Positions 23,126 to 34,269 of a DNA stretch of 64,000 nt are shown here, piece after piece. Source of the DNA: Hexactinellida sp. DTS-2022 (Eukaryota > Porifera > Hexactinellida); contig JAPNXP010000002.1 of the NCBI GenBank assembly GCA_028753945.1, positions 10,726,001 through 10,790,000 on the forward strand. Direction: 5' to 3'. Both the position numbers and the translations under genes were made by a program. Below the pieces are notes generated by a model, which saw only the letters and a list, made by a program, of their open reading frames with translations, searched no databases and was not told the DNA's origin. Every line of letters starts with the position of its first letter. Position 1 is the stretch's first letter.

Positions 23126-23235
23126 TAATCGACCACGAATAAGTGCAGCTTTAGTTGATAATTCTTTATTATAAAAAATGATCCTTACAATATTTACTTT
23201 TGCATTTGTGTGTACCTGTTAGAATTAACTTTATT

Positions 23236-23907
23236 ATGTCATACCACCATCAGTCCGGTGCACAAAAGAGGCATCGAAAAAGAGTGAGGAATGAACAATC
23301 TAAAGAACATTCTCAGAGTCTTTTAGCGATGCAATTTTTAAGACATACGAATCTAAGCGACTCAGAAGATAATTTGGACAAAGAGCCTTCTCAAGAAATT
23401 CCACTAGAAGGAGGTACGATTACAGTCAAGAACATTGATGAAATTCCTGCAACGCACCTTGATAAACAAGGTATTCATTCTAGTGATGGAGATCTTCCTA
23501 ATCAGTCAACTAAAGGAGATGAAACAATAATAATTTACATTGGTTGCCTAACTACTCAGTTTCCTTCTAGTAAAGAGATAGAAGCACTTGTGATAAAAGG
23601 CCCTCCTCAAGCTCCAAAAATGATTCCACCTGATAACAAAGGTCAAGCATTTCCTATTAACATTTTCCAGTCAAAAAGGCCAAATGGAGAACTAGAGATT
23701 CGTAACTGGCTCGTATTTAGCCCAATAAAAAATCCCTCTACTGTTTCCCCTGCCGTATTTTTGCTACCATTATTACTGGTCACACTTTATCATTGTTTGC
23801 ATCACTTGGTGGATATGGACTAACATGCAGCTGGAAAAAGCTCTACAATCGTGTCACAGATCATGAAATCTCTACTTCTCACAAGACATGTTATCTTAAG
23901 TGCTTAT
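23236..23907 (+). pseudogene. TTF-type zinc-finger domain fragment of a hAT transposase
   Basis: The frame from 23236 starts MSYHHQSGAQKRHRKR, the basic start typical of TTF-zinc-finger hAT transposases. It continues through an acidic linker and FQSKRPNGELEIRNWLVFSP. At about 23725 the frame shifts by one; the next frame reads YCFPCRIFATI and then FASLGGYGLTCSWKKLYNRV, with the paired Cys and later His of the finger, and stops at 23907. It is a truncated N-terminal fragment; the catalytic part that follows belongs to a different family. Confidence 0.65.
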
Positions 23908-23919
23908 AAAGTAAATGTA

Positions 23920-25853
23920 CTGATTTTTGTGTTAGAGTTGTAAGTGAACTTCCACTTCCTCGTTCTCACGATGTGCCTAATATTAAAACTGACAACTTTG
24001 AAACAGAAATGGTGATAGTGAGTTCTGAGATTGAAGTTCTAACTAATTTGTGTGGTAACTGTGGGGAGTTTTATCTCGAACTGAGTGAGTGGGATAATAT
24101 TTGTATTACCAATTCTACTGGTATAACCTCATTGGTTAGTAATTGCACTAATGTTTTTGCTGAAAAATTTAAAGATTTAGCCCCAATGTGTGTTATAAAG
24201 TTTGTAAATTATTGGTTGAAGAAACCTGATAGTCGTAAGGTTAATAGTCCTTTCTTCAGAGCTAGAGCGTCTTGTAAGTTTGAAAATTGTCGATCTTATA
24301 TATTTTATATTGATGATGCACTAAATTTGGTAGATAATGACATATTCACATAATAGTCAAAATTTACTCAGAAGGATATTTGTCACTTCAACATACAGAT
24401 GGGCAGAGTGCATTTAGTCGCCATCTATCTTGCAGTGAGCGTAGTAAAATGGGAGAATTATTAGTTAATAATTCGGTTAGTAAATTTATAATAAACAGTT
24501 TAATAATTCAAGTAATCCTGGTCTCTGTTATGGAAATTTTACTTCTCTTAAATCACAAGATTGTTTGCGGAAAGTTAAAGCTGAATTGAAATCTAAGGAG
24601 CGATTTTCTAATTTATATATGGAAGATATAACAGCAACCCAGCAGTATTTCCGTGATTTACTCCCTGAATCCCTCCTACCAGGCTATGTTCAGTATTTCG
24701 TACAGGATCCTTTCATTATTCATATCTATTCTTATAAGATGCTGGAAATTCTAAAACTGATGAAAAGTAAGATATTGTCTTGAATTTAGATGCGACTGGT
24801 TCTCTTATTTCTAAACCCCCTTCCTGTTCTAAGAAAATATATTACTATGCCCTTACAATACAACACCCGGAGTTTTCCACTAGTCCCATCCCATTAGCTG
24901 AAATGATAAGTAGCGATCATAGCTTTGCTGAAATCTCACATTTCCTAAATAAATGGTGTTTGAGTGTAAAAATATTTAACACAATGGAGTTAAAAATGAA
25001 GAAAGTTGAGATAGATTTTAGTTGGGTTATGATACACAGTACATGTTTAGCGTTTAACAAATATACTATTTTTCATTATCTCCAATATTGTTGGGAATTT
25101 ATAGCTAATAATGAGAACTTAGGTGATAATATTATAACAGTCCTCCATCTCTGCTCGGCTCATATCATGCACAGAATTAGTTATAATTTAAATTGGAAAT
25201 TCAAATTAGAAAAGGCTTTAAAAAGAATTATATTGCATGTATTTGGTCGTATGGGTATTTGTAGACAAATGAATGAAATTAATCAACTTTTCGGGTTACT
25301 TTGTTATATTTTGTGTAGTAAGAAGCAAACTAGTGTTTATTGCACTAAATTAAACCAACTAAAAGAATGTATTAAGGCGGAGATTAATGTTAGTAATGAT
25401 GCCCCCAATGAATTCGAGGATGAGACTGAAGCTAAGAGTAATGCTGTAACTTACAGAGAGAAATCCATCTTTGGCAGACATTTTGAAATGATTTATCGTA
25501 ATACCTTAGTCTCAATAAGCGAATTCGACAGTAATTCGCAACTTGATCCTAGTGTATCTTATAACCCCCTGATATTTGAATTTCTTCTAAAGTATTATAT
25601 GCCATTGGTACTGTTGTGGAGTGGGATAATTTTTTGTACAGATAATTCGTCAGAGAATGCAACAGACACCAATGCGATTGTTAAGAATTGGTTCAGAATT
25701 GTTAAACACAGCATATTTAATTCAGAGACCGGGATACGAGCTGCTAATTTCATCAGAACAGTTTATAATAATATTGACGATAGGATCGCGGTGTTTAAAT
25801 TTGCTTTCACTCCACTAGCTCATAAAGTGTTTAAAGTTAAGTGTGCATTATAG
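23920..25853 (+). pseudogene. Putative DDE transposase of an unnamed family
   Basis: Pieces lie in order at 23920-24353 (with CGNCGEF and a RASCKFENCRSYIF Cys pair), 24380-24589, 24565-24780 (SLLPGYVQYFVQDPF) and the long 24780-25853 frame. The last reads LNLDATGSL at its start and KVEIDFSWVMIHS about 75 residues later, the spacing and style of the first two acidic residues in MULE-like RNase-H transposases. CSAHIMHRISYNLN and NAIVKNWFRIVKH follow. Its length, about 600 residues when the pieces are added, fits a transposase. Several frameshifts separate the pieces, so it is broken. I do not recognise the superfamily with confidence; the third acidic residue may be a Glu in the SSENATD region. 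Confidence 0.5.
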
Positions 25854-25869
25854 AATACTGTGATCTAAT

Positions 25870-26340
25870 TGTTAGATTTGTAGTTCAGGCATCTGGTTAG
25901 TTATTTGTGTTCTGTCTGTCTATCCATACATTTCTAACATTCCATTGTGTTATTTGATATCAAATTATTATCAATCAATACAATAACTTATCCACATCCC
26001 AAAGTTAGGAACCACTAGTACGTTTCTTAGTGATTTTTAATTTTATATTTGGAGTTGGTATATTATTACACACAGACATGCTTTAATATCTAGAAAATGA
26101 TCTGTTCAAATTAGCATAAATATCCAAATTAATTATTCTATCCTTATATAAACCGATAACTAGGATCTACGGATATTGATAGACAACTGCGGGTCACCCA
26201 TCAAGAACGTCATATAATTTCAAAAGAAACATGCTTGAAATATTTTCCAGGGCCGCAGGCCCGAGTACAAGTTGTAAGGACGCGTAGAGCAGAAGAGCAG
26301 CTTGTACTAATAAATATTTGTGGTTGGGATCTCCAAACTA
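25870..26340. other. Unassigned DNA
   Basis: No gene seen. AGTACAAGTTG at 26263 and CAGCTTGTACT near 26300 form a short inverted repeat. Confidence 0.4.
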
Positions 26341-26344
26341 GTTT

Positions 26345-26660
26345 CACTAATCCAATAAAACTTGAGCATATTTGGAATAATATATTAAACGTGAGTATAT
26401 TTGCAATAATCGAATAAAACTCGAGTATATTAGCAATAATCCAATAAAACTGGAGTATATTTTCAAAATAGTCGAAGTCGGGTTTTTTTGCCACGGTTTT
26501 TTTTGCCTTATCGGGTTACTTTGCCTCTTTTAGCATGCATTTAGGGTGGCAAAAAAACCCGATTTCGACTGTAATCCAAAAAATTGGAGTATATTTAGTA
26601 TTTACAAATCAGTGGAGTATTGTTGAGTATATTTGGAAACTTTAAAAAAACTGAGTATTT
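26345..26660. repeat. Tandem repeat of GGAGTATATTTGCAATAATC units with an inserted small element
   Basis: Units of about 33-40 bases (CCAATAAAACTNGAGTATATT) repeat three times to 26465 and resume at 26575. Between them an inverted-repeat element bounded by GTCGGGTTTTTTTGCC and GGCAAAAAAACCCGATTTCG is the relative of 14575-14750. Confidence 0.7.
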
Positions 26661-27004
26661 TTGGAATTTTCCCATAATAATATGATATTATATCACATAT
26701 TTGCCCCGTGATTTGTTTCCATGTAAACCTAAAAGTACTAAATTTGTGAAACTTTAGGATAAATATAAGGGAGTTTATTTAAAATAAAAGATATTAAATA
26801 TCAATATGGGGTACACGAAAAAAACAAAAAGTAATTAATTTTATGAAAGAACTCCATGCTCTCAATTCAATTCCTGTAGTAGAAATTTCGGTCATTCATT
26901 ACATCCAGCTGATCACGGATGGCGAAATATTCTTTTCAGATTTGGCAACGTTCGTGTCGGTTGGACTCAACTTCGGCGGAATATTGTCGCGCTGCAAAGG
27001 ACAT

Positions 27005-27110
27005 TTTGTTGTTGTGGAAGGTGTTGTGTGAAGGTTGAAGGTGTTGTTGTAGAAATTGTTGTGTGAAGGGGGAAGGTGTTGTTGTAGAAGTTGTTGTGTG
27101 AGTGGAAAGG
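27005..27110. repeat. Tandem repeat of GAAGGTGTTGTTGTAGAA units
   Basis: About two and a half units of some 45 bases, each built of GTTGTTGT and GTGTGAAG. Confidence 0.8.
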
Positions 27111-27114
27111 TATT

Positions 27115-27990
27115 ATGAAAAAGGTTTGAATATTCTCTTTATATAAGTTATCACTTTCATTCCAGATTGGAAAGTCACGATTTCATAGCAGAATGGAGAA
27201 GATTATAAACTTCCTGTCACGTGTGGTTATTGATTCTTGAAAATTTACCTAAAATATATTTTGTTGAATTCAGTTGTTATAAGCTCTAATCACGATTTTA
27301 TAGCCGAATTGTGAAGATAATTTATATTTCCTGTCATGTCATTCATGAAAATTTCATGCAAACGTAAATATCTTTAGTTGATTTCGGTTTTTATAATCTC
27401 CAATAATTATTACAAAAAGGAATCGTAATGCTGATTACACGATAAGCCCGTTGACACGTTGAAAGCTAACTTCTGGGTATAATTTGAATTTTCAATAATT
27501 TGTTTACCTAATTTAGGTAAACAACAACAACAAATATTCACATTATAAATATATAATTGCGAAATTCGAAAACAGCATACTCATTTACCTATTGTAAATT
27601 TGTTTACCAATTAAAACCTTTGAAAGTTAGTTTATAACCAAATATAAATACGGTTTCTAATCCACATCACTTTAAAACAATCCGGACATACACACAAATA
27701 AACCCACAACAAAGAGATTTAATAATACGACCTTCGGGGTCGGTCGCTTCGCGACGGATCACTCTCTCACAAAGGCCGTCGCGAACTTTGCTCGTTCGTG
27801 GTGGACATTATGTAATACAAATAACGGCAGCCAAGCGGCCTTACCTACCGTGAGGTAAACAGAATAGAAAAAACCCTCACAGACGGGATGGGAGAGTGCT
27901 CCTTCTGATTGACTTCCCCAATGTTTAATTAAACTAGAATTTCAATATTCAAATTACATTTCATCTTAGTGTATTAGAATAAATTAATGT
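27115..27990. other. AT-rich DNA with a GC hairpin patch at 27730-27800
   Basis: The patch GGTCGGTCGCTTCGCGACGG is short, GC-rich and self-complementary in an otherwise AT-rich stretch. A similar patch of GCGAAGCGG and GTCGCAAAGCGAC lies at 47515-47575. No gene was recognised. Confidence 0.4.
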
Positions 27991-27994
27991 TTGA

Positions 27995-28625
27995 ATTAAC
28001 GTTAAAGAATGAGAAAAACCTGGTTGGATAAAGTGATTAGTATTGTATATAACAAAGAATCAAGCTTAGTACAGCAGTATGAAATATATTAGTACAAAAC
28101 CCTAGGAACGAATGACTTCTTCTGGATATAGATAAGAACCACAGCCACCAATGAACTAGTAATAGTATAATGTAATGTTGTAAACGTGAGCTTTGAAGCG
28201 TGAAGTAGGGTGTATTTAGATGGAAAAGTCCGGAGGGATAAGTGTGTGTTTGATGGATCCTAGCAAGAACCTATGGAATGTGCGATTAACGTAAAAGAAT
28301 GAGAAAAACCTGGTTTAATAAAGTGAGTATTATTGTATTTAACAAAGAATCAAGCTTAGTACAGCAGTATATAATATATTATTACTAAACCCAAAGCAAC
28401 GAATGACTTCTTCTGGACATAGATAAGAACCACAGCCACCAAAGACTAGGAATAGTGTAATGTAACCTTGTAAAAACCTGAGCTTTGAAGCGTGAAGTAG
28501 GGTTTATTTAGATGGAAAAGTCCGGAGATTAAGTGTGTGTTTGAAGGATCCTAGCAAAAACCTATGGAATGTGCGATTAACGTATAAGATGAGTATAAGC
28601 TGGTTTAATAAAGTGAGTAGTATAT
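27995..28625. repeat. 290-bp tandem repeat, just over two copies
   Basis: The block beginning ATTAACGTTAAAGAATGAG recurs at 27995, 28285 and (start only) 28576, giving a period of 290-291 bases. The copies differ by scattered substitutions. No open frame is conserved between them. Confidence 0.9.
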
Positions 28626-28639
28626 ATCATATTGTATAA

Positions 28640-28800
28640 CATTACAATACTACCTCGTTTTAGGCGGTATTTAATAAGCGTTTTCGTTTTTACGAGGAAC
28701 AATTTTTTATGACCAAACTTTACGCGATCCTCAACTCGTTTAACGGGGTTTTTCTATGATTTTCAAACAATTAATTCTCTTTTTATTCGAGAAATTATAT
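28640..28800. mobile_element. Fragment of the CAGTAATACCTCG Tigger-like family
   Basis: It resembles the left part of the element at 43417: TACCTCGTTTTA, GAGGAACAATTTTTTATGAC and CGATCCTCAACTCGTTT in the same order. The other end is missing. Confidence 0.75.
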
Positions 28801-28809
28801 ATTTCTTAA

Positions 28810-29528
28810 GGATAAATTACGGCAGATTTTGGCAGAAAAACACATAAATTTCGTTTTGAAGTTAGGTACTTGATTTTCACATATATGATAGAAGACATTA
28901 TAGCTATATCTAAACTGAAAACGAAATCGAAATAACTTCTATAAATTCGATTTTCTGGGGCGTGCAGTTTTATGGTTACACAAAAGTCCCATAGAGGGAT
29001 TTCTTCAGACTCCACCTGATAAGTGTGTTGTTTGCAAGATTATTATTAGCTAAAGACATATTCTGTGCCATATATCACATAGATCATCGTTATGTGCGGT
29101 TGGTGGCCGGTTTAGAATTCTATTTGACCTAAATAAAAATAATTGCGACCTTTTGAAATCAAAAAATGATTAAAAAGGTCATGTTTTTATGCGATATTTG
29201 ATGAAATGTTTGAAAAATAAGTTCGGAGACGTAATTCAAAAATTTAAACCGACTACCAACACCGTACGCTTATAATCTTTAAATATTGATTCTGATAACA
29301 AACATTGATGGCTGCATTCCCAAAACCACCGAATAATATCGACCACCACTTTTGGAAATCGCCCTATGGGAGCTTTGTATTAGCTAAATTTTGAAATCGA
29401 CAAAAAATAAAAAGTATTATAGATAGAGACATTTTCTTTTTGGTTTATTGCTTTGAATCGTATAGGGATCCTTTTCTAATTATTACAGATTAATACAAGA
29501 ACTTTCATTCACGTGGGGTAATTTGACC
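28810..29528 (+). mobile_element. 719-bp TTAA MITE, copy 4
   Basis: It is full length, starting GGATAAATTACGGCAG and ending GGGGTAATTTGACC, with TTAA on both sides (28806-28809 and 29529-29532). More diverged than copies 2 and 3, so probably older. Confidence 0.92.
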
Positions 29529-29539
29529 TTAATCTGAAC

Positions 29540-30090
29540 ACTTCAATTTTTATATCCTCACTACTGGAAGCACATATAAAGTCATCAAAATTTTTTATAG
29601 AAGATTCTAAAGTATATTCTTGCCAGGAAAGTACAAAACGTCCCAAATTCCGTTTGAAATTCGTACAAAAAGACACTAAACCCCGTGGCACCGATCATTT
29701 ACAACGGGTCTAAATATCTTTGTTATAGAATTATAATCCTCGTAAAGAAGTAAAAAATCTGTCGCTGTTAGTGTCGGGAAGTTAGAACTAATCTCTAACG
29801 AAGATTATATTTTTGCTTACGTCAGCAAATTGTGCCACATTACACATCCATATATGGTATACATCATAGAATGTCAAACTACATGGTATGTAGTCCCAAT
29901 TTGTTGCCCAGTAAATTTGTATTGATTAATTGACATCGTTACATGGTTAGAGCTAGTCGCAACGACTTCTCATTCGTGATATAATTAATTGCTCCGTCAT
30001 CAAAAGTGGCGCATCCATATGACTATATATGCACATCAAAATTAAAATTAGCTCGAATATGAATTTTAGTATCTCAATTGTTTAGAGTTG
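29540..30090. other. Unassigned DNA with old repeat matches
   Basis: The minus-strand frame 29691-29540 has an SWQEYT-containing stretch that weakly matches 10690-10570. 29778-30020 weakly matches 22025-22270. The parent elements are unknown. Confidence 0.3.
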
Positions 30091-30257
30091 TTTTGACAGA
30101 AATTGCCCCCCCCCCCCTGATATTATGCCCGGGGGGGGCAATTTCTGTCAAATATCCATGGTGCATGTCAAATATTTCCCCCCCCCCCTTGTAAACTTTC
30201 CCTCCACGCTTTACAATGACTTGTCAGTCTAAGTGAAGCCTATCAAGGTCTTGTTGA
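30091..30257. repeat. C-rich/G-rich hairpin repeat, copy 2
   Basis: It has the same plan as 10749-10980: TTTTGACAGAAATTG plus a long C run, loop TGATATTATGCC, then a G run and CAATTTCTGTCAAA, with TATCAAGGTCTTGTTGACTT at its end. Length differences in the C and G runs are compensated between the two arms. Confidence 0.85.
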
Positions 30258-30657
30258 CTTAAGTACGAAATTGAATTATATTTATTGAATTATATTTAAT
30301 AGCATCGCATATTAGTGTATGGAATGCTATTGTAATAGCTTGCTGTATTCTTTTAACTTTAAAAAGAATATTCTCAATGAAGTTCCTGTGATTTTTGTGC
30401 TTGAGAAAAAACAGACTTTTAGAAAACAACAACCAATTGTAATAAATGTTGAAAATAGGATCATAAACTTTCCCTAAAGTAAAGCAAGTACTACTAGAAA
30501 TCGAATACAATGTTCTAATTGAACATCAACGTCTAAAGAGTCAATAAAAGAAAATTATTATCAGTTAAGTCAACTTAGTAGGTTACTTAAGTTTTGTACT
30601 TAAGTATGTACTTAAGTACACACTTAAATCTTAATGAATACCAATCTTAGTGAATAC

Positions 30658-31395
30658 TAGGGGTGTCGACGAATCCTCAAATTCTAATACCCGGTTCTCG
30701 AATCCTTTGCCAAGCTAATACCCGGATATACTCGGGTACCCGGGTAATAATATTTTTAAGTTCATAGAATACTTTTCAACATGCCTTTAATAAATATTAA
30801 GATCATTGTATACACATCGAATCATGGATTTTTCAATTTATGTAAGAAAGACCCGTTAACAAATTAACATAAATGATTCTTTATTTACTATCAGTATAGT
30901 AAATTAAAAATTAAATATCTGAAATAACAAAGAAATATTGATGTTGTTGATAAGAAAATGTTCTAACTTCTATGTATCTCTGTCTAACTAAATGTTATTC
31001 TAAAATAATCTGAAATTTTACTATTTTACAGTAAACTTTTGAAATATCCTTTTAAAAATACTAAGGAATCTAAGGATGAGTCACTCAAACTTGACCTTAA
31101 TTTAGTAATGAAGAGCACAGCAGAAGAAAAAGCTCTTTCAACTTCTACACTGGTATACGGAATAATATAGAGGGCTTGGTCTAACAGGAGTATATTATTT
31201 GATTTTGTTCCGGTTAGCTCACAAAGTTTGGATTCTTTGTTCAGTGTATCGAATTCACTCTCCAAATTTTCCGAAGCCTTTTATATAATGCGCAATACCC
31301 GGGTATTCTGATTAAATTACCCGAGTATCGAATCTCATCCGATTTTTTGGAACCGAGTATTTACCCGGGTATCTGAGAACCGGGTAACACCCCTA
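30658..31395 (-). mobile_element. Small hAT element with target duplication GTGAATAC
   Basis: The termini TAGGGGTGTCGACGAAT and, inverted, TAGGGGTGTTACCCGG are flanked by GTGAATAC at 30650-30657 and 31396-31403. It contains TACCCGG motifs near both ends and the dimerisation-domain relic at 31026-31265. It interrupts the GGGCCC-ended repeat. Confidence 0.9.
31026..31265 (-). pseudogene. hAT dimerisation domain (C-terminal transposase relic)
   Basis: The 79-codon frame holds PYTSVEVERAFSSAVLFITK and then RSSLSDSSLDSLVFLKGYFK, the conserved C-terminal hAT dimerisation region. Nothing of the catalytic core remains, so the element that carries it is non-autonomous. It sits centrally in the element bounded by 8-bp duplications, as expected of an internally deleted hAT. 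Confidence 0.85.
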
Positions 31396-31477
31396 GTGAA
31401 TACGTCTTAAGTACATACTTAGTATTAAGTTCTAAGTACGTACTTAAGTATGTACTTAACTTCTTAGTGAATACGGG

Positions 31478-31906
31478 CCCAGGAGTGATTGCCTTGAACC
31501 CTTATACAAATGCCCTTTCTGCGTCGTACAGAGGTCAGGCCCGAATGTCAAGGTCAGGTTCGATATTGGGAAAGAGAAAGTTATACATCTCAATAGGTGC
31601 ATGCGATATTCACCTGCGTTTGCGCCTAAAAGCAATTCTACTAAGGCATTGAACATCCTGGATCTTGAAACCCAGAGTGAAGGGGACGAATACTTCTCAG
31701 ATGATGATACGAATAACGTAACTGCAGAAGTGCATACTGAGCATGACGGCCTAACAGAAAGTGTGATGGAGCCCGCCATTTTAGAATGTGATATTAGAAC
31801 CTCAGGCAGGATCAGGAGGATGCCACGATGGTTACAGGATGAACAATGGCCAGACGACTGGTCTCCAAGGCGTTCCTTTGAGTTATTTTCTTTAGGGGGG
31901 ATGTGA
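31478..31906 (+). pseudogene. 3' end of a Ty3/gypsy-type pol gene
   Basis: In the frame of 31601-31906, extended upstream to the repeat boundary at 31478, the sequence has the style of a gypsy integrase C-terminus: a SGPNVKVRFDIGKEK stretch followed by HLNRC, an acidic linker, and a basic SGRIRRMPRWLQD end. It stops at 31906 right after a purine tract (TTTAGGGGGGATG), the usual place for a polypurine tract before a 3' LTR. The matching upstream part of the gene lies on the opposite strand at 33439-33770. Confidence 0.6.
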
Positions 31907-32100
31907 TGTTATAGATTAGCAATAGTCCCTACTCACAGCCTCAAGTAGACAACACACATAGTAATAACCTAGATATCATATATATACTCAGAAACTAATT
32001 AGGCTCACACTTTATTTCACTTTGTGTAATTTCTTAGCAAATTGTAATATTAAAGTTATCTCTGCTTGATATTATCTCGGAAAATCATTTAGTCCTAACA
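31907..32100 (+). repeat. Candidate 3' LTR
   Basis: It starts TGTTATAGATTAG immediately after the purine tract and ends CCTAACA, giving a TGTTA/TAACA terminal inverted repeat over 194 bases. A TATATATA stretch lies at about 31978. No 5' partner is in the window, so this rests on context only. Confidence 0.45.
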
Positions 32101-32104
32101 GTTT

Positions 32105-32740
32105 GGGGATTATAGCTGATTAATGAATGTTCGTATGTGAAAATAAACCACATGGCAAATAAAAGAATTAATTGAGACTTTGACTGAACACTAACTACTC
32201 ACGCTTTAGCTTTTCAAGTGAGGTTTTCTGTGAAAGAACAAAAATAGGAAAGAAAATTTGACCTTTGGAAGTCTTTGGGAAAAGCCTCGAAGTAAGGAAG
32301 ATGGCCTAACTGCACCAATTCCGCTAATTATTGAGTGAATTAGGGAGATTGTTCCTATATCAAATCCAGCTTGTTGATGCTGAAACAAAAAGTAAGGCTA
32401 GACACTTGTTAACCTAAACACTAACTTCATCTGGTTAATTTATCATTTCAACTTGATCTAAACAATATCTCATATATGTTCTGCCATGACTTACTTAATA
32501 TACGGCTATATATGTCGCCGAGAAGGCCATAAAACAAAGAGGCCAGTTTCTAATTTTCAAAATGGAGAATTGATCTTTATTCGAATAATTAGCAATGATA
32601 GAGCTGAAAAGTGTATTATAACTATATAGGAATATGGTATCCAGGTACACATAGCACCCTCCAGAATTGTGATATGTCATCATCTGATGACGTTATGGTC
32701 ATTTTGGTTTCGAATTATCTTGTTTTTCTAGCATACTTTT
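32105..32740. other. Unassigned AT-rich DNA
   Basis: No gene or repeat family recognised. Confidence 0.4.
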
Positions 32741-32744
32741 GACA

Positions 32745-33302
32745 TAGTTAAACGCGTTATAAATGTTTAAAATTGGAGCATGGGTTTACCCAGAAGTAGC
32801 AGAATAAAATATATCTAAATAATAAAGGGAATGTTGACACATTCCTCGGTTGCCATGGAAAATGTATATTTCCTAAAATGTGCCATAACTCAAAAACTAT
32901 GAATGTTATCTCAACTAGACTGGTACTGATCTGTTCGGAATAGGTAACTTCCTATTCATCGATAATACATCTTATATGCCTAACTTCAATAATTTTTGAG
33001 ATAGTGAGTTATTACTTAATAATGAATTAAGTGTTAATTATCTCATTATCTCAAAAATTATTGAAGTTACGCATAAAAAATGTATTATCGATGAATTTGG
33101 AAGTTAAATATTCCGGACAATCAGTACCAGTCTAGTTTACATAACATTCATAGTTTTTGAGTTATGGCACATTTTAGGAAATATACATTTTCCACGGCAA
33201 CCGAGGAATGTGTCAACATTCCATTTATAATTTTGATATATTTTATTCTACTACTCCTGGGTAGACTATGTTCCAATTTGAAGCATTTATAACGTGTTTA
33301 AG
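32745..33302. repeat. Foldback palindrome, arms about 270 bp
   Basis: The left arm from TTAAACGCGTTATAAATG and the right arm ending CATTTATAACGTGTTTAA are near-perfect inverted copies, including GACACATTCCTCGGTTGCC and GTGCCATAACTCAAAAACTA. They meet at an AT-rich centre near 33018-33045. Confidence 0.9.
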
Positions 33303-33438
33303 AACGTACTTAGTTAAGTATGTACTTAAGTTCAACAATATTTCTTAGTGAATACGACTTAAGTACTTAACTAAGTACGTACTTAGTACTTAAGTATATA
33401 CTTAGTACTTAAGTACTAAGTAATCTTAGTGAATACGG
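33303..33438. mobile_element. GGGCCCGTATTCACTAAGA-ended repeat, copy 2
   Basis: A run of AAGTACTTAGTAC-like motifs ends in CTTAGTGAATACGGGCCC at 33421-33438, the same terminus as at 31460-31477 and in the same orientation. The foldback at 32745-33302 may be the rest of this element. Confidence 0.6.
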
Positions 33439-33770
33439 GCCCTAACCTCATCCTTACAAGTACGAAATCTTCGGCTTCGACCCCCGAATTGGATTTTCCG
33501 ACATCGTAATTCTTCTTCTTGGTCCATCTCGATTGTTCCAAGTTATCATTGACACTTCTGTTGACAAGATCCTCAGTATTAGTGATATCTTCAACCCAGT
33601 CCTGGACAACGTCGGGTCTGTGCCATAAAAGATCTTGTAGGGCGAGCCAACTCTCCCGATTTTTTGCCTTCTTTCTCCCATCCTCCCGATTAAGTGCAAA
33701 CCAATCAACCAGGCAACAGTCTATGAACTCAACCAGACTCTCTCCTTCCAATAAGTGGATTTTATATGCT
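33439..33770 (-). pseudogene. Ty3/gypsy-type integrase region, frameshifted
   Basis: Two overlapping minus-strand frames supply parts of one protein: one contains SPYKIFYGTDPTL, a typical end of the integrase core, the other VDWFALNRE upstream and AEDFVLVRM downstream, typical of the segment after the core. One-base shifts near 33640 and 33700 connect them. The reading stops at 33439 exactly where the GGGCCC terminus begins. It appears to be the upstream portion of the gene whose end is at 31478-31906 on the other strand. Confidence 0.6.
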
Positions 33771-33899
33771 TGGGAGGAGGATATATAGTGAGCTAGCTAT
33801 GAATATGATCCAGTACCGTTACTTTTAAAGTGAGTGTGTGTGGAATAAAACTAACATTCCAATGGTACAACCAGGATGGCATGGCACTGCCAGGCGCTT

Positions 33900-34262
33900 C
33901 TAAGCCCTTCCGGGTCCTGGGCCCTCTCGACAGAAGCGACTTCGGGTTCTACCGAGTGCAATACCATTTATTATCTTCCATACTAAGATTAGATCGGCTC
34001 TATGTCTTCTATTTTCCAAAAAAATTATTCCTAAATGCGCATACGTTCGCGATATGGAATATGTCTCAGGCCAACAACGTGTTTGGTTGATCTTCTCTAT
34101 GTAAAGACTCATAAGCGCCGATTTTTTCATAATCTGATAAATTGTGGGCGGGTCTACCCCCATGAATTCCTTGATATTACAAAGCATCCTTCCCAATTTT
34201 ACCCTCCGCCCGGATAAAACATTGGTCGAGACGGAGAATAGTGGGTGGGTCAATCCGCCCAC
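33900..34262 (-). pseudogene. LINE reverse-transcriptase C-terminal fragment
   Basis: The minus-strand frame contains LENRRHRADLILVWKIING, close to the LExRRxRADLIxVxKIxNG signature found after the reverse-transcriptase domain of CR1-, L2- and jockey-like LINEs. The frame is short and the catalytic domain is absent. Upstream, 34262-34330 holds only short GC-rich sequence. Confidence 0.55.
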
Positions 34263-34269
34263 TTTCTCC

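Larger units (their letters stand above)
30540..31477. mobile_element. GGGCCCGTATTCACTAAGA-ended repeat, copy 1
   Basis: Its right end is CTTAGTGAATACGGGCCC at 31460-31477, preceded by clusters of AAGTAC and TTAAGTA motifs on both sides of a younger hAT insertion (30658-31395). The left terminus is not visible. The same terminus ends the repeat at 33303-33438. Confidence 0.55.

Noticed and set aside
26210-26494. 94-codon minus-strand frame with repeated FYSIIANIL
   Set aside because: It is the translation of the GGAGTATATT tandem repeat.
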